From contig BTRK01000002.1 in NCBI GenBank assembly GCA_036245805.1, positions 39,104,661 to 39,168,660 of the forward strand: a stretch of DNA of 64,000 bases. The letters run 5' to 3'. Shown one piece after another: positions 10,104 through 18,968 of the stretch. The stretch comes from Pristionchus mayeri. Lineage: Eukaryota > Nematoda > Chromadorea > Rhabditida > Neodiplogasteridae. Numbering within the stretch: position 1 is the first letter of the stretch; each line of letters starts with the position of its first letter. The notes under the pieces were generated by a model. The model had not been told where the DNA came from. It saw only the letters and a program-made list of their open reading frames with translations, and ran no database searches. A program made the translations under genes and the position numbers.

Positions 10104-12272
10104 ATGATTGAGACCGCAACTTTTGATAAAATTGCTACTTATTTACTAAACGATTCAAATAAAAATGATATTCTTATTGTGAAAAGTCTCTATACCGGAG
10201 AAATATTGGAAAGAAAAGTTGTGAATAATTCAATTAATTTTGCATCAGATAACGATGTTCTCGAAAATGCGTTTATAAATTATCAACATGGACAGTTCTA
10301 CCGTAAAGTGATCATCCCTATAAGAGAAGCACACCATTTTTGGATAATTGAATTTGATATTCAATCGAAGACCACGAATGTGTATGATTCAATTGCAAGT
10401 AAACATATCCTGAACGAAAACACTAATTCCTTGGCAAAACAACTCGTACAAAAGATTCTACAAGTTTCCCTTGGAATACAATTAAATCAATGGAACCCAA
10501 AGATAATAACTAAAATTCCTCTTCAGAATGATAGCACAAGCTGTGGACTATTTTCACTACACTACATAAATCATATTTTATACAAAGTTGCCCTTATAAA
10601 TTTCAATCCAACTCATTCCAGACAACATATTTCCGAAATAATATTTACACGTGATAATGAAGGAGTATTGAGACCCGTGGAAATTCCACTCGGAAGAAAT
10701 CCAATCAACACATCAACAATTCAATTATTCGAAAATTTACCGAACCCAATAATAAACCGCCCAATTTTCAAGAAACCGATACCACTTCCTATCCCTAATG
10801 TGCCTAATAAGAATGTCAACATTAATAAGAACTATACAACTGTTCAAAAGGTTCCCAAGAAAAACGCTACGAAAGTAGAAGCTAAGAAGAAACCAGAGAA
10901 TGTTAAAACTGTTCATAAAATTGTCAGTTATATCTCAAATGATGATGTTCAATATGATGAGGAAGAAAATAAAATTGTAACAGAAAATCGTAATCGGCCG
11001 TACAATACATATGATAATTGTAATGACGACGAGTCTGATAGGAAAGAGATTAATAAGGCACCAACTAAATTGGGTCCAAATCCTCTCACCAGAGAAGTTG
11101 TTGATTATTGCATGAATGCGATTATAAGAAACGTTAAAACTACAGAGCGAAATGTGGTATTTCGATGTGATGCCTCTATTTTCTTCGCACAACCTAAACA
11201 TAACCAGTATCAACTCAGGAACATCAATGCTCGAGAGTATTTCAGTGAATTCAATGGAGCTTCTATTGAAAATGCTGATAAAATATTTATTCCAGTGTAC
11301 TTTGGAAATAAGCAATCGAAAATGCTGCTTGCATTCTTCATGCCAGCATTCACACAAATTGTAATTTACAGTCCCTTCTTTCTAAGCAGAGGTGACACAA
11401 AGTACATAAAAAGAGTTCTAAAATGTATTATTTTAATGTTCAAAATTATGACAAAAGCCTCTGTCGATGAAATTAAATATACCTTTGAAAAATGCGAACA
11501 AACGTTGCAAGAATGGGAATGCCCACTTTATACGTTGCATTTCTTTGAAGATATTATTAAGCATGGGAAAATTGAAACGAATACTTTTTCTGCTACAGAG
11601 TATAGAGAACAACTATCTGCAAATATTTTCCCTCAACAATTGAGAAAGGAAAATATTCTGGAACAACCAATAAATGAAAAGGAAAACATCGTTGAAGAAG
11701 CGGCTGTTCCGAACACTTCCAATATTTCACCTGCACAAATTGATTATCGTGCGCAGAACAATGAACATATGAATAACCAAGATACCATTGTACCGGTTAT
11801 TACTTCTCCATCGAAAATGCAATTTAAGTTCGATGCTACTCTCATCAAAGCAGAGCCACTAGATGAGATACCGGATGAAAATGATCCCGCTAATAATGAC
11901 ATGTTTAACTATTTTGATGATACAATTGTCATTTCTGACAGTGACGATGTTCATAGAATGAAAAATTATGATGAAAATGGAACGGAAATTCCATTCTTCA
12001 TTATCAACATCAAAGACTATCTCACTCTGAATGGCACTCGATGGGTGAATGATCAAGTGATCAATGCATACATGTGCATATTTAGAGATCCGAGAATGTT
12101 TCTGAGTACTAATGCTCGATTCAAAACTGGAGAAATAAGAAACGTTCTTCAGGTACTATCTGAAATTTATCACAGACCAAGGACGAATACTAAAAAAAGA
12201 GAATGTATACACTTACGAATACGTGCTCATCCCGTATTGCACACAAAGACACTGGAAACTGTGCATTTTTGA
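10104..12272 (+). CDS. Helitron multi-domain protein: Ulp1-like folds 3, 4 and start of 5, with SUMO-site linker
   Basis: 722-aa ORF. Fold 3 (residues about 1-190) has the full catalytic set: His78 with Trp80 (HHFWII), Asp95 (VYDS) and Gln before Cys147 (NDSTSCGLF). A basic, Asn-rich linker follows (about 225-320). Fold 4 (about 330-490) keeps a Cys (WECPLYTLHFF) but lacks the His. A linker at about 500-630 holds LIKAEP (nt 11841-11858, a psi-K-x-E-P SUMO-acceptor consensus) and TIVISDSDD (nt 11922-11948, a SUMO-interacting consensus). Fold 5 begins at about 635 with RWVNDQVINAYM, the usual Ulp1 entry motif. The true reading frame is lost at the A-run at 12192-12198, so the last 26 or so residues are out of frame. 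Confidence 0.75.
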   Translation: MIETATFDKIATYLLNDSNKNDILIVKSLYTGEILERKVVNNSINFASDNDVLENAFINYQHGQFYRKVIIPIREAHHFWIIEFDIQSKTTNVYDSIASKHILNENTNSLAKQLVQKILQVSLGIQLNQWNPKIITKIPLQNDSTSCGLFSLHYINHILYKVALINFNPTHSRQHISEIIFTRDNEGVLRPVEIPLGRNPINTSTIQLFENLPNPIINRPIFKKPIPLPIPNVPNKNVNINKNYTTVQKVPKKNATKVEAKKKPENVKTVHKIVSYISNDDVQYDEEENKIVTENRNRPYNTYDNCNDDESDRKEINKAPTKLGPNPLTREVVDYCMNAIIRNVKTTERNVVFRCDASIFFAQPKHNQYQLRNINAREYFSEFNGASIENADKIFIPVYFGNKQSKMLLAFFMPAFTQIVIYSPFFLSRGDTKYIKRVLKCIILMFKIMTKASVDEIKYTFEKCEQTLQEWECPLYTLHFFEDIIKHGKIETNTFSATEYREQLSANIFPQQLRKENILEQPINEKENIVEEAAVPNTSNISPAQIDYRAQNNEHMNNQDTIVPVITSPSKMQFKFDATLIKAEPLDEIPDENDPANNDMFNYFDDTIVISDSDDVHRMKNYDENGTEIPFFIINIKDYLTLNGTRWVNDQVINAYMCIFRDPRMFLSTNARFKTGEIRNVLQVLSEIYHRPRTNTKKRECIHLRIRAHPVLHTKTLETVHF

Positions 12273-12329
12273 TGTCAAAAATGAAAATGCAATCATTTTT
12301 GATTCTCTTAATGTACCGTTCACAAAAAA
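12192..12329 (+). other. Two +1 homopolymer frameshifts splitting Ulp1-like fold 5
   Basis: Seven As at 12192-12198 shift frame 0 to frame 1. Six As at 12324-12329 shift frame 1 to frame 2. Between them frame 1 encodes IPYCTQRHWKL (His at 12250-12252) and IFDSL (Asp at 12301-12303). Frame 2 then supplies Gln and Cys. Each A-run being one base too long restores a coherent Ulp1 domain, so both are most simply single-base insertions or homopolymer errors. Confidence 0.85.
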
Positions 12330-12979
12330 CTGAACGTGAACGTATCAGTAACGTATGGGATGATCTGAGAGATGCAAAAGTCCGAGAAGGAAAACAAGCT
12401 CTCTCATTTACAATTAACCCAAGAGGCAAGACAATGTATCAAAATGATTTGATCAAATGTGGCATTTTTGTATGTCTCCATGCTCTGTATTTTCTGGGTG
12501 AACATACGTTGCCCAAAGAGCACTGTATGACAAACTATCGAGAAGATTTAATGATGGTTCTCCAAGATTCACTGTGTGTCTCGATCAGACTCGAGGATGG
12601 AAGAATTGTTGATAATACTCATCACAAAGAACTCAGAGAAATACGAAAAAGAGATTTGCCCGAAGCTGCGTTGTGGTTCTCGAAATACGAAGCTGCAATA
12701 AAAACGAAAAGTAAAGACACAAAAAATGTCAATACAAATGTTGTTGAAGATAAGAATGTAACTGACATCAATATAAGTCAGTGTGTTGCTCCGAAAACAC
12801 CGAAAAGAAAAATTGAATCTTCTAATGTTCAAACGAATGTGAACCAAGATAATGTAGAAGTGAGCAGTGATTTAGCTGATTATCTCTCAGAGAATCTTGT
12901 GCTTCAAACTCCAGTTAAGAAGTCACGAAAAAGTACTCGGAGAACAAACGATGATGAACAAACGGAGAACAAACGATGA
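12203..12979 (+). CDS. C-terminal half of Ulp1-like fold 5 plus basic TP-rich linker
   Basis: ORF of 258 aa whose first 40 or so residues are out of frame. True coding in this frame starts after the A-run at 12324-12329. YQNDLIKCGIFVCLHAL gives the Gln and Cys (12458-12460) that complete fold 5, the best conserved of the series. The tail (from about 12700) is charged and carries TPKRK and TPVKKSRK patches, which look like nuclear-localisation and proline-directed phosphorylation sites. A 17-bp direct repeat (12938-12954, 12963-12979) ends in an in-frame TGA. The same frame continues beyond it into the next ORF. Confidence 0.65.
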   Translation: MYTLTNTCSSRIAHKDTGNCAFLMSKMKMQSFLILLMYRSQKTERERISNVWDDLRDAKVREGKQALSFTINPRGKTMYQNDLIKCGIFVCLHALYFLGEHTLPKEHCMTNYREDLMMVLQDSLCVSIRLEDGRIVDNTHHKELREIRKRDLPEAALWFSKYEAAIKTKSKDTKNVNTNVVEDKNVTDINISQCVAPKTPKRKIESSNVQTNVNQDNVEVSSDLADYLSENLVLQTPVKKSRKSTRRTNDDEQTENKR

Positions 12980-13099
12980 GAACGATTCGCTGTTCCTGAA
13001 ACCCCAAAAAGGAGATCGAGGTCTAAGACACCTGCTGTCCTTTCTAATAACTCAACTTCAATTGTAAATGAGAGAATTCGATCAGAGTCTCCCGCTGGC

Positions 13100-14005
13100 A
13101 TGCCGTTACCAGTAACTCCCATCACAACTATTCATAAATCAGATGTATCAATGGAAAATTCTGAAACACAAAATGCATCAGCACAACTTGTTCTACAAAT
13201 TAAGACAATGAAAACTTTATCTTGTGAGTTTGTGAATGAATCTCTTGAATTCATTCTGCGATCGAAAGATATTTCTCTCGCAAAAACATATATTTTTGAT
13301 CTCAGAAAGAAATTTAGAATGGAATTCTTTTCCATCCTGAATAAGAATGCTGATAAAATAGTCTTTCCGTGCTTCCGAATGGAAAGAAAAAAAGTTGGCC
13401 ATTGTTTCCTCATCGGATATTTGAAATCAATGAACAAAGTTGTTATACACTACGTTATTGATAAAATTAATCAGAATACAACCGATGAAGCAATTAAAAA
13501 AGTACGAAGCGTGATCGATTATATATTCCCAGACGAAAATCTTTCTCAAAGTTTGGAATACATAATAGCTAAGCATGATGAGACTAAGATGGACAAATCA
13601 TACAGTGAAATGTCTGTCATTACTCTCTTACGTTGTGTGGAAAATTTTGCAGATTCCATTGAATCTTGTGATCTTTCCGATATGAATAACTATCACGATT
13701 CTTTAATCAAAAGATTTGAAAAGGATGACAAAAATAACGATACAAATCTTCAAGATGAATTGATGGAATCTCCTTCTCGAGTGTTCAATAGATCATCCAG
13801 AGCTTCATCAGTCGCATCTCGAAGATCAACGAGATCAACCTCTGTGAGAAGCACACGATCTACTGATGATGATGCGAGAAAAATCACTGAAGATACATCA
13901 CTGAAGATGACAACAGTGATCGAGAATCGATTGCACCACGATCACGATCAGTCTCAGTTACATCAAATAGAACTGAATGCACTAAAAATTCTGTTCAAAT
14001 TATGA
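13100..14005 (+). CDS. Degenerate Ulp1-like fold 6 and Ser/Arg-rich linker
   Basis: Continues the frame of the preceding ORF. The coding sequence can be read without stops from 12980, including VPETPKRRSRSK, so the Met at 13100 is not necessarily the start. Residues about 35-185 follow the Ulp1-like plan (VGHCFLIGYLK strand with His, MSVITLLRC helix) but lack the Cys box. The end is Ser/Arg-rich (residues about 230-260). After the repeated TCACTGAAGAT (13884-13894, 13898-13908; 14-bp shift) the coherent frame moves to frame 1, so the last 30 or so residues are likely out of frame and the ORF end at 14005 is artificial. Confidence 0.55.
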   Translation: MPLPVTPITTIHKSDVSMENSETQNASAQLVLQIKTMKTLSCEFVNESLEFILRSKDISLAKTYIFDLRKKFRMEFFSILNKNADKIVFPCFRMERKKVGHCFLIGYLKSMNKVVIHYVIDKINQNTTDEAIKKVRSVIDYIFPDENLSQSLEYIIAKHDETKMDKSYSEMSVITLLRCVENFADSIESCDLSDMNNYHDSLIKRFEKDDKNNDTNLQDELMESPSRVFNRSSRASSVASRRSTRSTSVRSTRSTDDDARKITEDTSLKMTTVIENRLHHDHDQSQLHQIELNALKILFKL

Positions 14006-14814
14006 ACGAATCAATTTGTGTCGACAAAGAGAAAATTGTCGATATCTTACAATCACGAACCAAGTGTCTAACTGCATCACATTTTGAACAAGTATTGAGT
14101 TGTTTTATCGACTCATCTGTTTTATTAGCAAAATGCAGTTTGATAAATAAAAGTATTAAACTGAAGCGCGAAAACGCATCTAAATACTTTTACAATTTGT
14201 CATTCCCAGTGAAAGCTGAACGAGTAATTTTCCCAGTTATGAAAATGAAAAGTAATAAAGTTGAACTCTGCATGGTATTATTTTACTCAAAAGTCACAAT
14301 GAAATGTTGGATATGCATTCCAAGAAAATCTACTAATCCAAAAGATTATGACTGTATTAAAAATATTATTCAACAATCTATTAAATTAATTTATGACAAA
14401 GATGTTTCATTTGAATTGTTTAATGAAGAATTCGCCCCTGATAAAGATTTCTTTAAAGAACAATTACTTATGTTTCGTCATTGCAAAATTTATTTATCTC
14501 AATCAACCCACATCAATAATTTTTCATCATTTAATTATGATGATTTCTGTGAAGAAATTATCGAAAAATTGAAAGGAGAAGACTTGATAATACCAGAAGT
14601 TTCTAATGATGTAGAAAGTATTCATAATGCAATGGATACCGCTGATTCGAAACAATCTAACGATGAACAACTCAAATCTGTTCAAATTACAGCTGAAATG
14701 GTCAATAGTATATCTGGCCAGTCAGAACTTTGCCCACAAATAATGGATGCGGGAATTGAACAAATGATTCCCCGAGATAAGAATAAGCTTAGAGGACACA
14801 ATGGTGTCCTCTAA
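14002..14814 (+). CDS. Degenerate Ulp1-like fold 7
   Basis: 270-aa ORF overlapping the previous one by ATGA. Frame 1 is open upstream from about 13890 and reads smoothly through the nominal start, so this is a continuation and not a new gene. Residues about 60-160 show the repeated strand pattern (VIFPVMKMKSNKVELCMVL, then KCWICIPRK) with neither His nor Cys box. The C-terminus is acidic and Ser/Gln-rich. The ORF ends at a perfect 9-bp hairpin (14791-14799/14804-14812), where the frame shifts again to the next ORF. Confidence 0.5.
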   Translation: MNESICVDKEKIVDILQSRTKCLTASHFEQVLSCFIDSSVLLAKCSLINKSIKLKRENASKYFYNLSFPVKAERVIFPVMKMKSNKVELCMVLFYSKVTMKCWICIPRKSTNPKDYDCIKNIIQQSIKLIYDKDVSFELFNEEFAPDKDFFKEQLLMFRHCKIYLSQSTHINNFSSFNYDDFCEEIIEKLKGEDLIIPEVSNDVESIHNAMDTADSKQSNDEQLKSVQITAEMVNSISGQSELCPQIMDAGIEQMIPRDKNKLRGHNGVL

Positions 14815-17800
14815 CATATTCAGTAATTATTTACAAAACAAATATATTGATATAACAATTAAAAGGCATGAACAAACAGATAAACGTTTCTACATGCCAT
14901 TGAGAATTTCTGATAGATGGGTACTTGCTGAGTATTATTCAACTTGTGCAACTGTTATCGATTCTCGAGGAGGATTAAACAGTGCAGAAAAGAAAATTGT
15001 CCATTACTTCCTGAATGAATTATTCGATATTAAAATGCATCAAAACCATATCGAACATGATCCAGAAAGAAGTTTCGTAGATCATTCTTGCAGCAGTGGA
15101 TTAATAACACTCATAAATGCATGCATCTCCATTTCACGAGAGGATAATATTGATGCAAAAGATTTTAAGGAGTGGTTGAAAGACGGATTAATTAAAACTT
15201 ATAAAATTGATCAGCAAAATGTTGCTGAAAACATTACTGCTCAACTACCGAGATTAAGAAAAAGACGCCGAGAATCTTCCACGAGACCTGAAAGTAAGAA
15301 GAAATCAAATGATAAAAACTTAATCGATTATCTTATAAAACACGGATTATCTTCAACTCGAGAAATTGAAGAGAATCCATTATTTGAAATTGAACTCGGA
15401 GATCTACAATTCTTCAGAGATAATTCTGATGTAACTGCAAAAATGCTCAACGTTCTCATTGCGGAACGAGTTTATCGAACTGCCAACGTTGACTACAAAG
15501 TGATAAATGCAGAATATGTCTCAGAATATTTCGAAGATGGAAATGTAGATAAAATTAAATCACTACGAGAGCAAGGGAAGCATTATATTATCCCGTTCTT
15601 GCACAAAAGGATGTGGTATTTGAGCTTGCTTGACAATGATCTAACAAGTCCAAAATTGACAATCCTCGTCGGTAAAAATAAAAAAAAGAATAGTTTCGAA
15701 TCAAAACTGTTACAACTTTCTGACCTACTAAAGGATACAGATAAAACAGTTAAAATATCTTCTGATACTAATAATATTGTGAAATCAAGAACATCAGCCA
15801 ATTCATTTGTGGCATTGTTGGCTAATTTAAACTTTGTTCTCAATTCATCTCATTCATTTGATATAAATGAGTACTTAAATCTTGAGAATAAGATGAAATT
15901 TAACATATTAAGTGATATTATTCAATCTCCAAAAATTGAAATCACTTTATCTGATGATGAGAAAAACAAATTTTGCAAAACATTCAAAAAACCGATATTC
16001 AATGGAGATCGCTTAAAAGAACTGGATGACTTGTCCTTTGACATCAGTGAAGAAATATTTAATGCTTACGTGTGCAGTATTCAATCAACACACACGATAG
16101 TGTTGCCACTTCAAGCGTTCTCGTCAGAAGTTCGCCTCGAAGGCTTCTCTCTTGACAGAAGAGATTGCTTAATTATCCCATTTAAAAGAGATTCGCACTA
16201 TTGCGTAGCAATTGTTCGAGAACAAAAGTGCAATATATATGACAAAGAGGTTAATTCAAACATTAACTTTCTTTTTTCAAATATTAAAACAGTTGCTTCT
16301 ATGTACGGAAGGAACCGTGTTGAAAGCTCAATTAAAAAGATATATCCTCCAGATCTGCAACCAGTAAATTCGCTGGCTTTCATTACCGGAATAATTCATT
16401 CATTCATTCAACATGAAAGAAATATTTTATACAAATTTGATACGCTGTCTCTAAAAACTTTGATTAAGCGACAACTCACATCGGCACCATTCGCGGAAAC
16501 AACAGATACAGAGTGGAAATATGTTGATGAAGTGTGTAGAGTCAGAATTAATGATGATCCTTCATCGACTTCTGCTCTTTCATACGCACAATCAGTACGT
16601 GTCAATAATAGAAATGCAAATCATGTAGCTGCAAACAGAAATAGAAGATCAATCACTCAACAAACGAATCGATTTCATATTGGAAATCCTCTTCCTGCGA
16701 TTTTCATATTACCATCACAAATTGAGTGTGAGCATTGCAAGGCTCACATTTACAAACATTATGAAGATCCGAAAGTTTGCTGTAAAAATGGCGACGTTTA
16801 TCTCGGTGATCAAATTCACGTTAAAATAACAGTGAAGAAAATGCTGGAACTCAAAGAGAACATTCATAAATGTTCATCCTCTGCTCCATATAGAATGCTT
16901 GGAGAAATGAACAGAAAACATTCATTTGCATGTCGTACAACCAAATCTATGCCGAGAAACAAATTCCCGAAGGGAGGAACCATCCCTATCAAAATTAATG
17001 GTGCATACAAGGTTGCACCAGTGAGTATCGATATTTCCCCCTACGCCGGGAATCACTTCACTTGCCTGAATATCTGCAATCAGCAAGTGGCAGTGGACAG
17101 AGATTATCGCAATGCGAAATTATCTGACACTGACAGAGCCGATGTTCAGTATTTCAGTGAAGAATACAGGAAATGTTTGCAAGAGACGCATCCATTCTTT
17201 GAATTTTATAAAACTGCAATTGAGCTGACCAAAGAAGAATTTGAGCGAGCAAAAAATGCTAAAGAAGTACCTCGCGAAATTGTAATGACCATTATGGATC
17301 CATTCGAGGTCAATAAAAGCATTGCCGCAGGGAAACTTGATAAGCATCTCAAAGAAACGGGCGCACTCGTTCCCGAAGGAGATGATGCTAATGCAAAGAA
17401 AGTAAATAATAAAAAGAGACTAGAATTTCTGAAGTGCCTTGGAGTTCCGTCGACGCACGAACGAAATCTAAATGCACCCGAAACAGATCAACCCATTGCG
17501 TATTTCCAAATGTACGAAAAGGGTAAACTGTATGATTATGAGGACTTGAACAAAGGAATTCAAGTGTTCCTCAAAAAACCAAATAAGCAGACATACATCC
17601 CGCATATGGCTGCATATCGAGATGCAGCAATGTTTCCATTCATCTTCTGTAGAGGAGAAACATTGTATCATCGAAATCTGAAGAGAAAACCAGCTAAAAA
17701 ATCCAAGTCTTCTAATCAAAGAACAACTCCCTCTCGCAAAGAGACAATGAGATATTTCCTGAGCAGAAGAGATGATAGAAAAGGCATGGAATATCCAGTC

Positions 17801-17896
17801 ATTGGATTGGGTCCCATTACTGCCGAATATTTGCTCCATGCAAACGACCAATCGGCTTGTTTAATCTGTCAGAAATGTGCGAGAAAAGTTGCGTAA
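14801..17896 (+). CDS. Ulp1-like folds 8-10 plus Helitron zinc motif and start of Helitron N domain
   Basis: 1031-aa ORF. Fold 8 (residues about 1-130) has RWVLAEY and IDSRGG but Arg for His and Ser for Cys (SCSSGL). Fold 9 (about 195-350) has IIPFLHKRMWYLSLL with Met for His. Fold 10 (about 400-545) keeps His (DSHYCVAIV) and Asp (IYDKE), but the Cys box is QPVNSLAF. From about 640 comes the Helitron zinc motif (CEHCKAHIYKHYE...CC). The conserved N-terminal Helitron region leads up to the Rep domain. The last 13 codons (from 17858) belong to an inserted palindrome. The natural protein continues at 18933. Frame and order show this is the N-terminal part of the RepHel polyprotein. Confidence 0.75.
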   Translation: MVSSNIFSNYLQNKYIDITIKRHEQTDKRFYMPLRISDRWVLAEYYSTCATVIDSRGGLNSAEKKIVHYFLNELFDIKMHQNHIEHDPERSFVDHSCSSGLITLINACISISREDNIDAKDFKEWLKDGLIKTYKIDQQNVAENITAQLPRLRKRRRESSTRPESKKKSNDKNLIDYLIKHGLSSTREIEENPLFEIELGDLQFFRDNSDVTAKMLNVLIAERVYRTANVDYKVINAEYVSEYFEDGNVDKIKSLREQGKHYIIPFLHKRMWYLSLLDNDLTSPKLTILVGKNKKKNSFESKLLQLSDLLKDTDKTVKISSDTNNIVKSRTSANSFVALLANLNFVLNSSHSFDINEYLNLENKMKFNILSDIIQSPKIEITLSDDEKNKFCKTFKKPIFNGDRLKELDDLSFDISEEIFNAYVCSIQSTHTIVLPLQAFSSEVRLEGFSLDRRDCLIIPFKRDSHYCVAIVREQKCNIYDKEVNSNINFLFSNIKTVASMYGRNRVESSIKKIYPPDLQPVNSLAFITGIIHSFIQHERNILYKFDTLSLKTLIKRQLTSAPFAETTDTEWKYVDEVCRVRINDDPSSTSALSYAQSVRVNNRNANHVAANRNRRSITQQTNRFHIGNPLPAIFILPSQIECEHCKAHIYKHYEDPKVCCKNGDVYLGDQIHVKITVKKMLELKENIHKCSSSAPYRMLGEMNRKHSFACRTTKSMPRNKFPKGGTIPIKINGAYKVAPVSIDISPYAGNHFTCLNICNQQVAVDRDYRNAKLSDTDRADVQYFSEEYRKCLQETHPFFEFYKTAIELTKEEFERAKNAKEVPREIVMTIMDPFEVNKSIAAGKLDKHLKETGALVPEGDDANAKKVNNKKRLEFLKCLGVPSTHERNLNAPETDQPIAYFQMYEKGKLYDYEDLNKGIQVFLKKPNKQTYIPHMAAYRDAAMFPFIFCRGETLYHRNLKRKPAKKSKSSNQRTTPSRKETMRYFLSRRDDRKGMEYPVIGLGPITAEYLLHANDQSACLICQKCARKVA

Positions 17897-18931
17897 AAAG
17901 TTGCGTAAAAAGTTCGCGAACTTCTGATTCTCTCCATTTCGCATGCTCTCTCTCTTTCTCTAACCAGGTCGATGAAAAGTTCACGAACTTTTCGACGAAC
18001 TGTGTTCGAAAATCATACTTTTCTTTTGTTTTACTTATTTTTATAAACTATTTTTGCTTTTAACTTATGACTTCTTATAATGACAACCTTCCTCTAGCTG
18101 GAATAGCTTCAGAATACAGCGTAGTGAAAGTAAACAGGGTTGGAGTATTTTTTTCGAAAATGGGTCACCACTTTCCCCACCCTGTAATGTCAAGCTATTC
18201 CATCAGAGGGAAGGTTGTTCTTAAAAGCAGTCATAAGTTGAAAGCAAAAATAATTGATAAAAATAAGTAAAACAAAAGAAAAGTACGAATTTCGAACATA
18301 GTTCGTCGAAAAGTTCGTGAACTTTTCAAGGAGCTGCGTGAAAAGTTAGAGAAAGGCGAGAGAGCACGCGTTCTTGAGAGAGGGAAAAGGAAGCAGTGAT
18401 TGTTTACTTCCTTTTCCCTCTCTCAAGAATGCGTGCTCTCTCGCCTTTCTCTAACTTTTCACGCAGCTCCTTGAAAAGTTCGTTAAAAACCGGCATTAAT
18501 TCGTTCGAAATTCGTACTTTTCTTTTGTTTTACTTATTTTTATCAATTATTTTTGCTCTTAACTTATGACTGCGTATAAGAACAACCTTCCCTCTGATGG
18601 AATAGCTTGACATTACAGGGTGGGGAAAGTGGTGACCCATTTTCGAAAAAAATACTCCAACCCTGTTTACTTTCACAACGCTGCATTCTGAAGCTATTCC
18701 AGCTAAGGGAAGGTTGTCATTATAAGAAATCATAAGTTAAAAGCAAAAATAGTTTATAAAAGTAAGTAAAACAAAAGAAAAGTATGATTTTCGAACACAG
18801 TTCGTCGAAAAGTTCGTGAACTTTTCATCGACCTGGTTAGAGAAAGAGAGAGAGCATGCGAAATGGAGAGAATCAGAAGTTCGCGAACTTTTTACGCAAC
18901 TTTTTCTCGCACATTTCTGACAGATTAAACA
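17858..18931. mobile_element. 1,074-bp palindromic foldback element inserted in Helitron
   Basis: Ends are TGTTTAATCTGTCAG and its reverse complement. The flanks are GGCT (17854-17857) and GGCC (18932-18935), a probable 4-bp target duplication with one change. Arms of about 530 bp meet near 18400. Each arm is itself an inverted repeat (17968-18110 against about 18190-18330, mirrored at 18470-18830). Removing the element and one target copy joins the Helitron reading frame without a gap (HANDQS then AECEND). No transposase is encoded. The two mirrored 67-aa ORFs inside are products of the symmetry. Confidence 0.9.
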
Positions 18932-18968
18932 GGCCGAATGTGAAAACGATTATTTCAGCTTTATCAAG

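Larger units (their letters stand above)
8823..10118 (+). repeat. 492-bp tandem duplication, 2.6 copies
   Basis: Starts at 8823, 9315 and 9807 begin the same sequence. The period is 492 bp, a multiple of three, and the only difference noticed between copies is in a TTCTCTAAC/TTCTTTAAC word. The array generates two identical 156-aa ORFs and the tail of the first ORF. It is absent from unit 2, so it is recent or an assembly artefact. Confidence 0.9.

Noticed and set aside
8025..17896. Maverick/Polinton origin because of the cysteine proteases
   Set aside because: No polymerase B, integrase or capsid-like genes. The zinc motif, HUH Rep and Pif1 helicase in frame place it with Helitrons.
18067..18733. 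Two mirrored 67-aa ORFs as a small protein family
   Set aside because: They are the two arms of one palindrome. Openness on both strands follows from symmetry.
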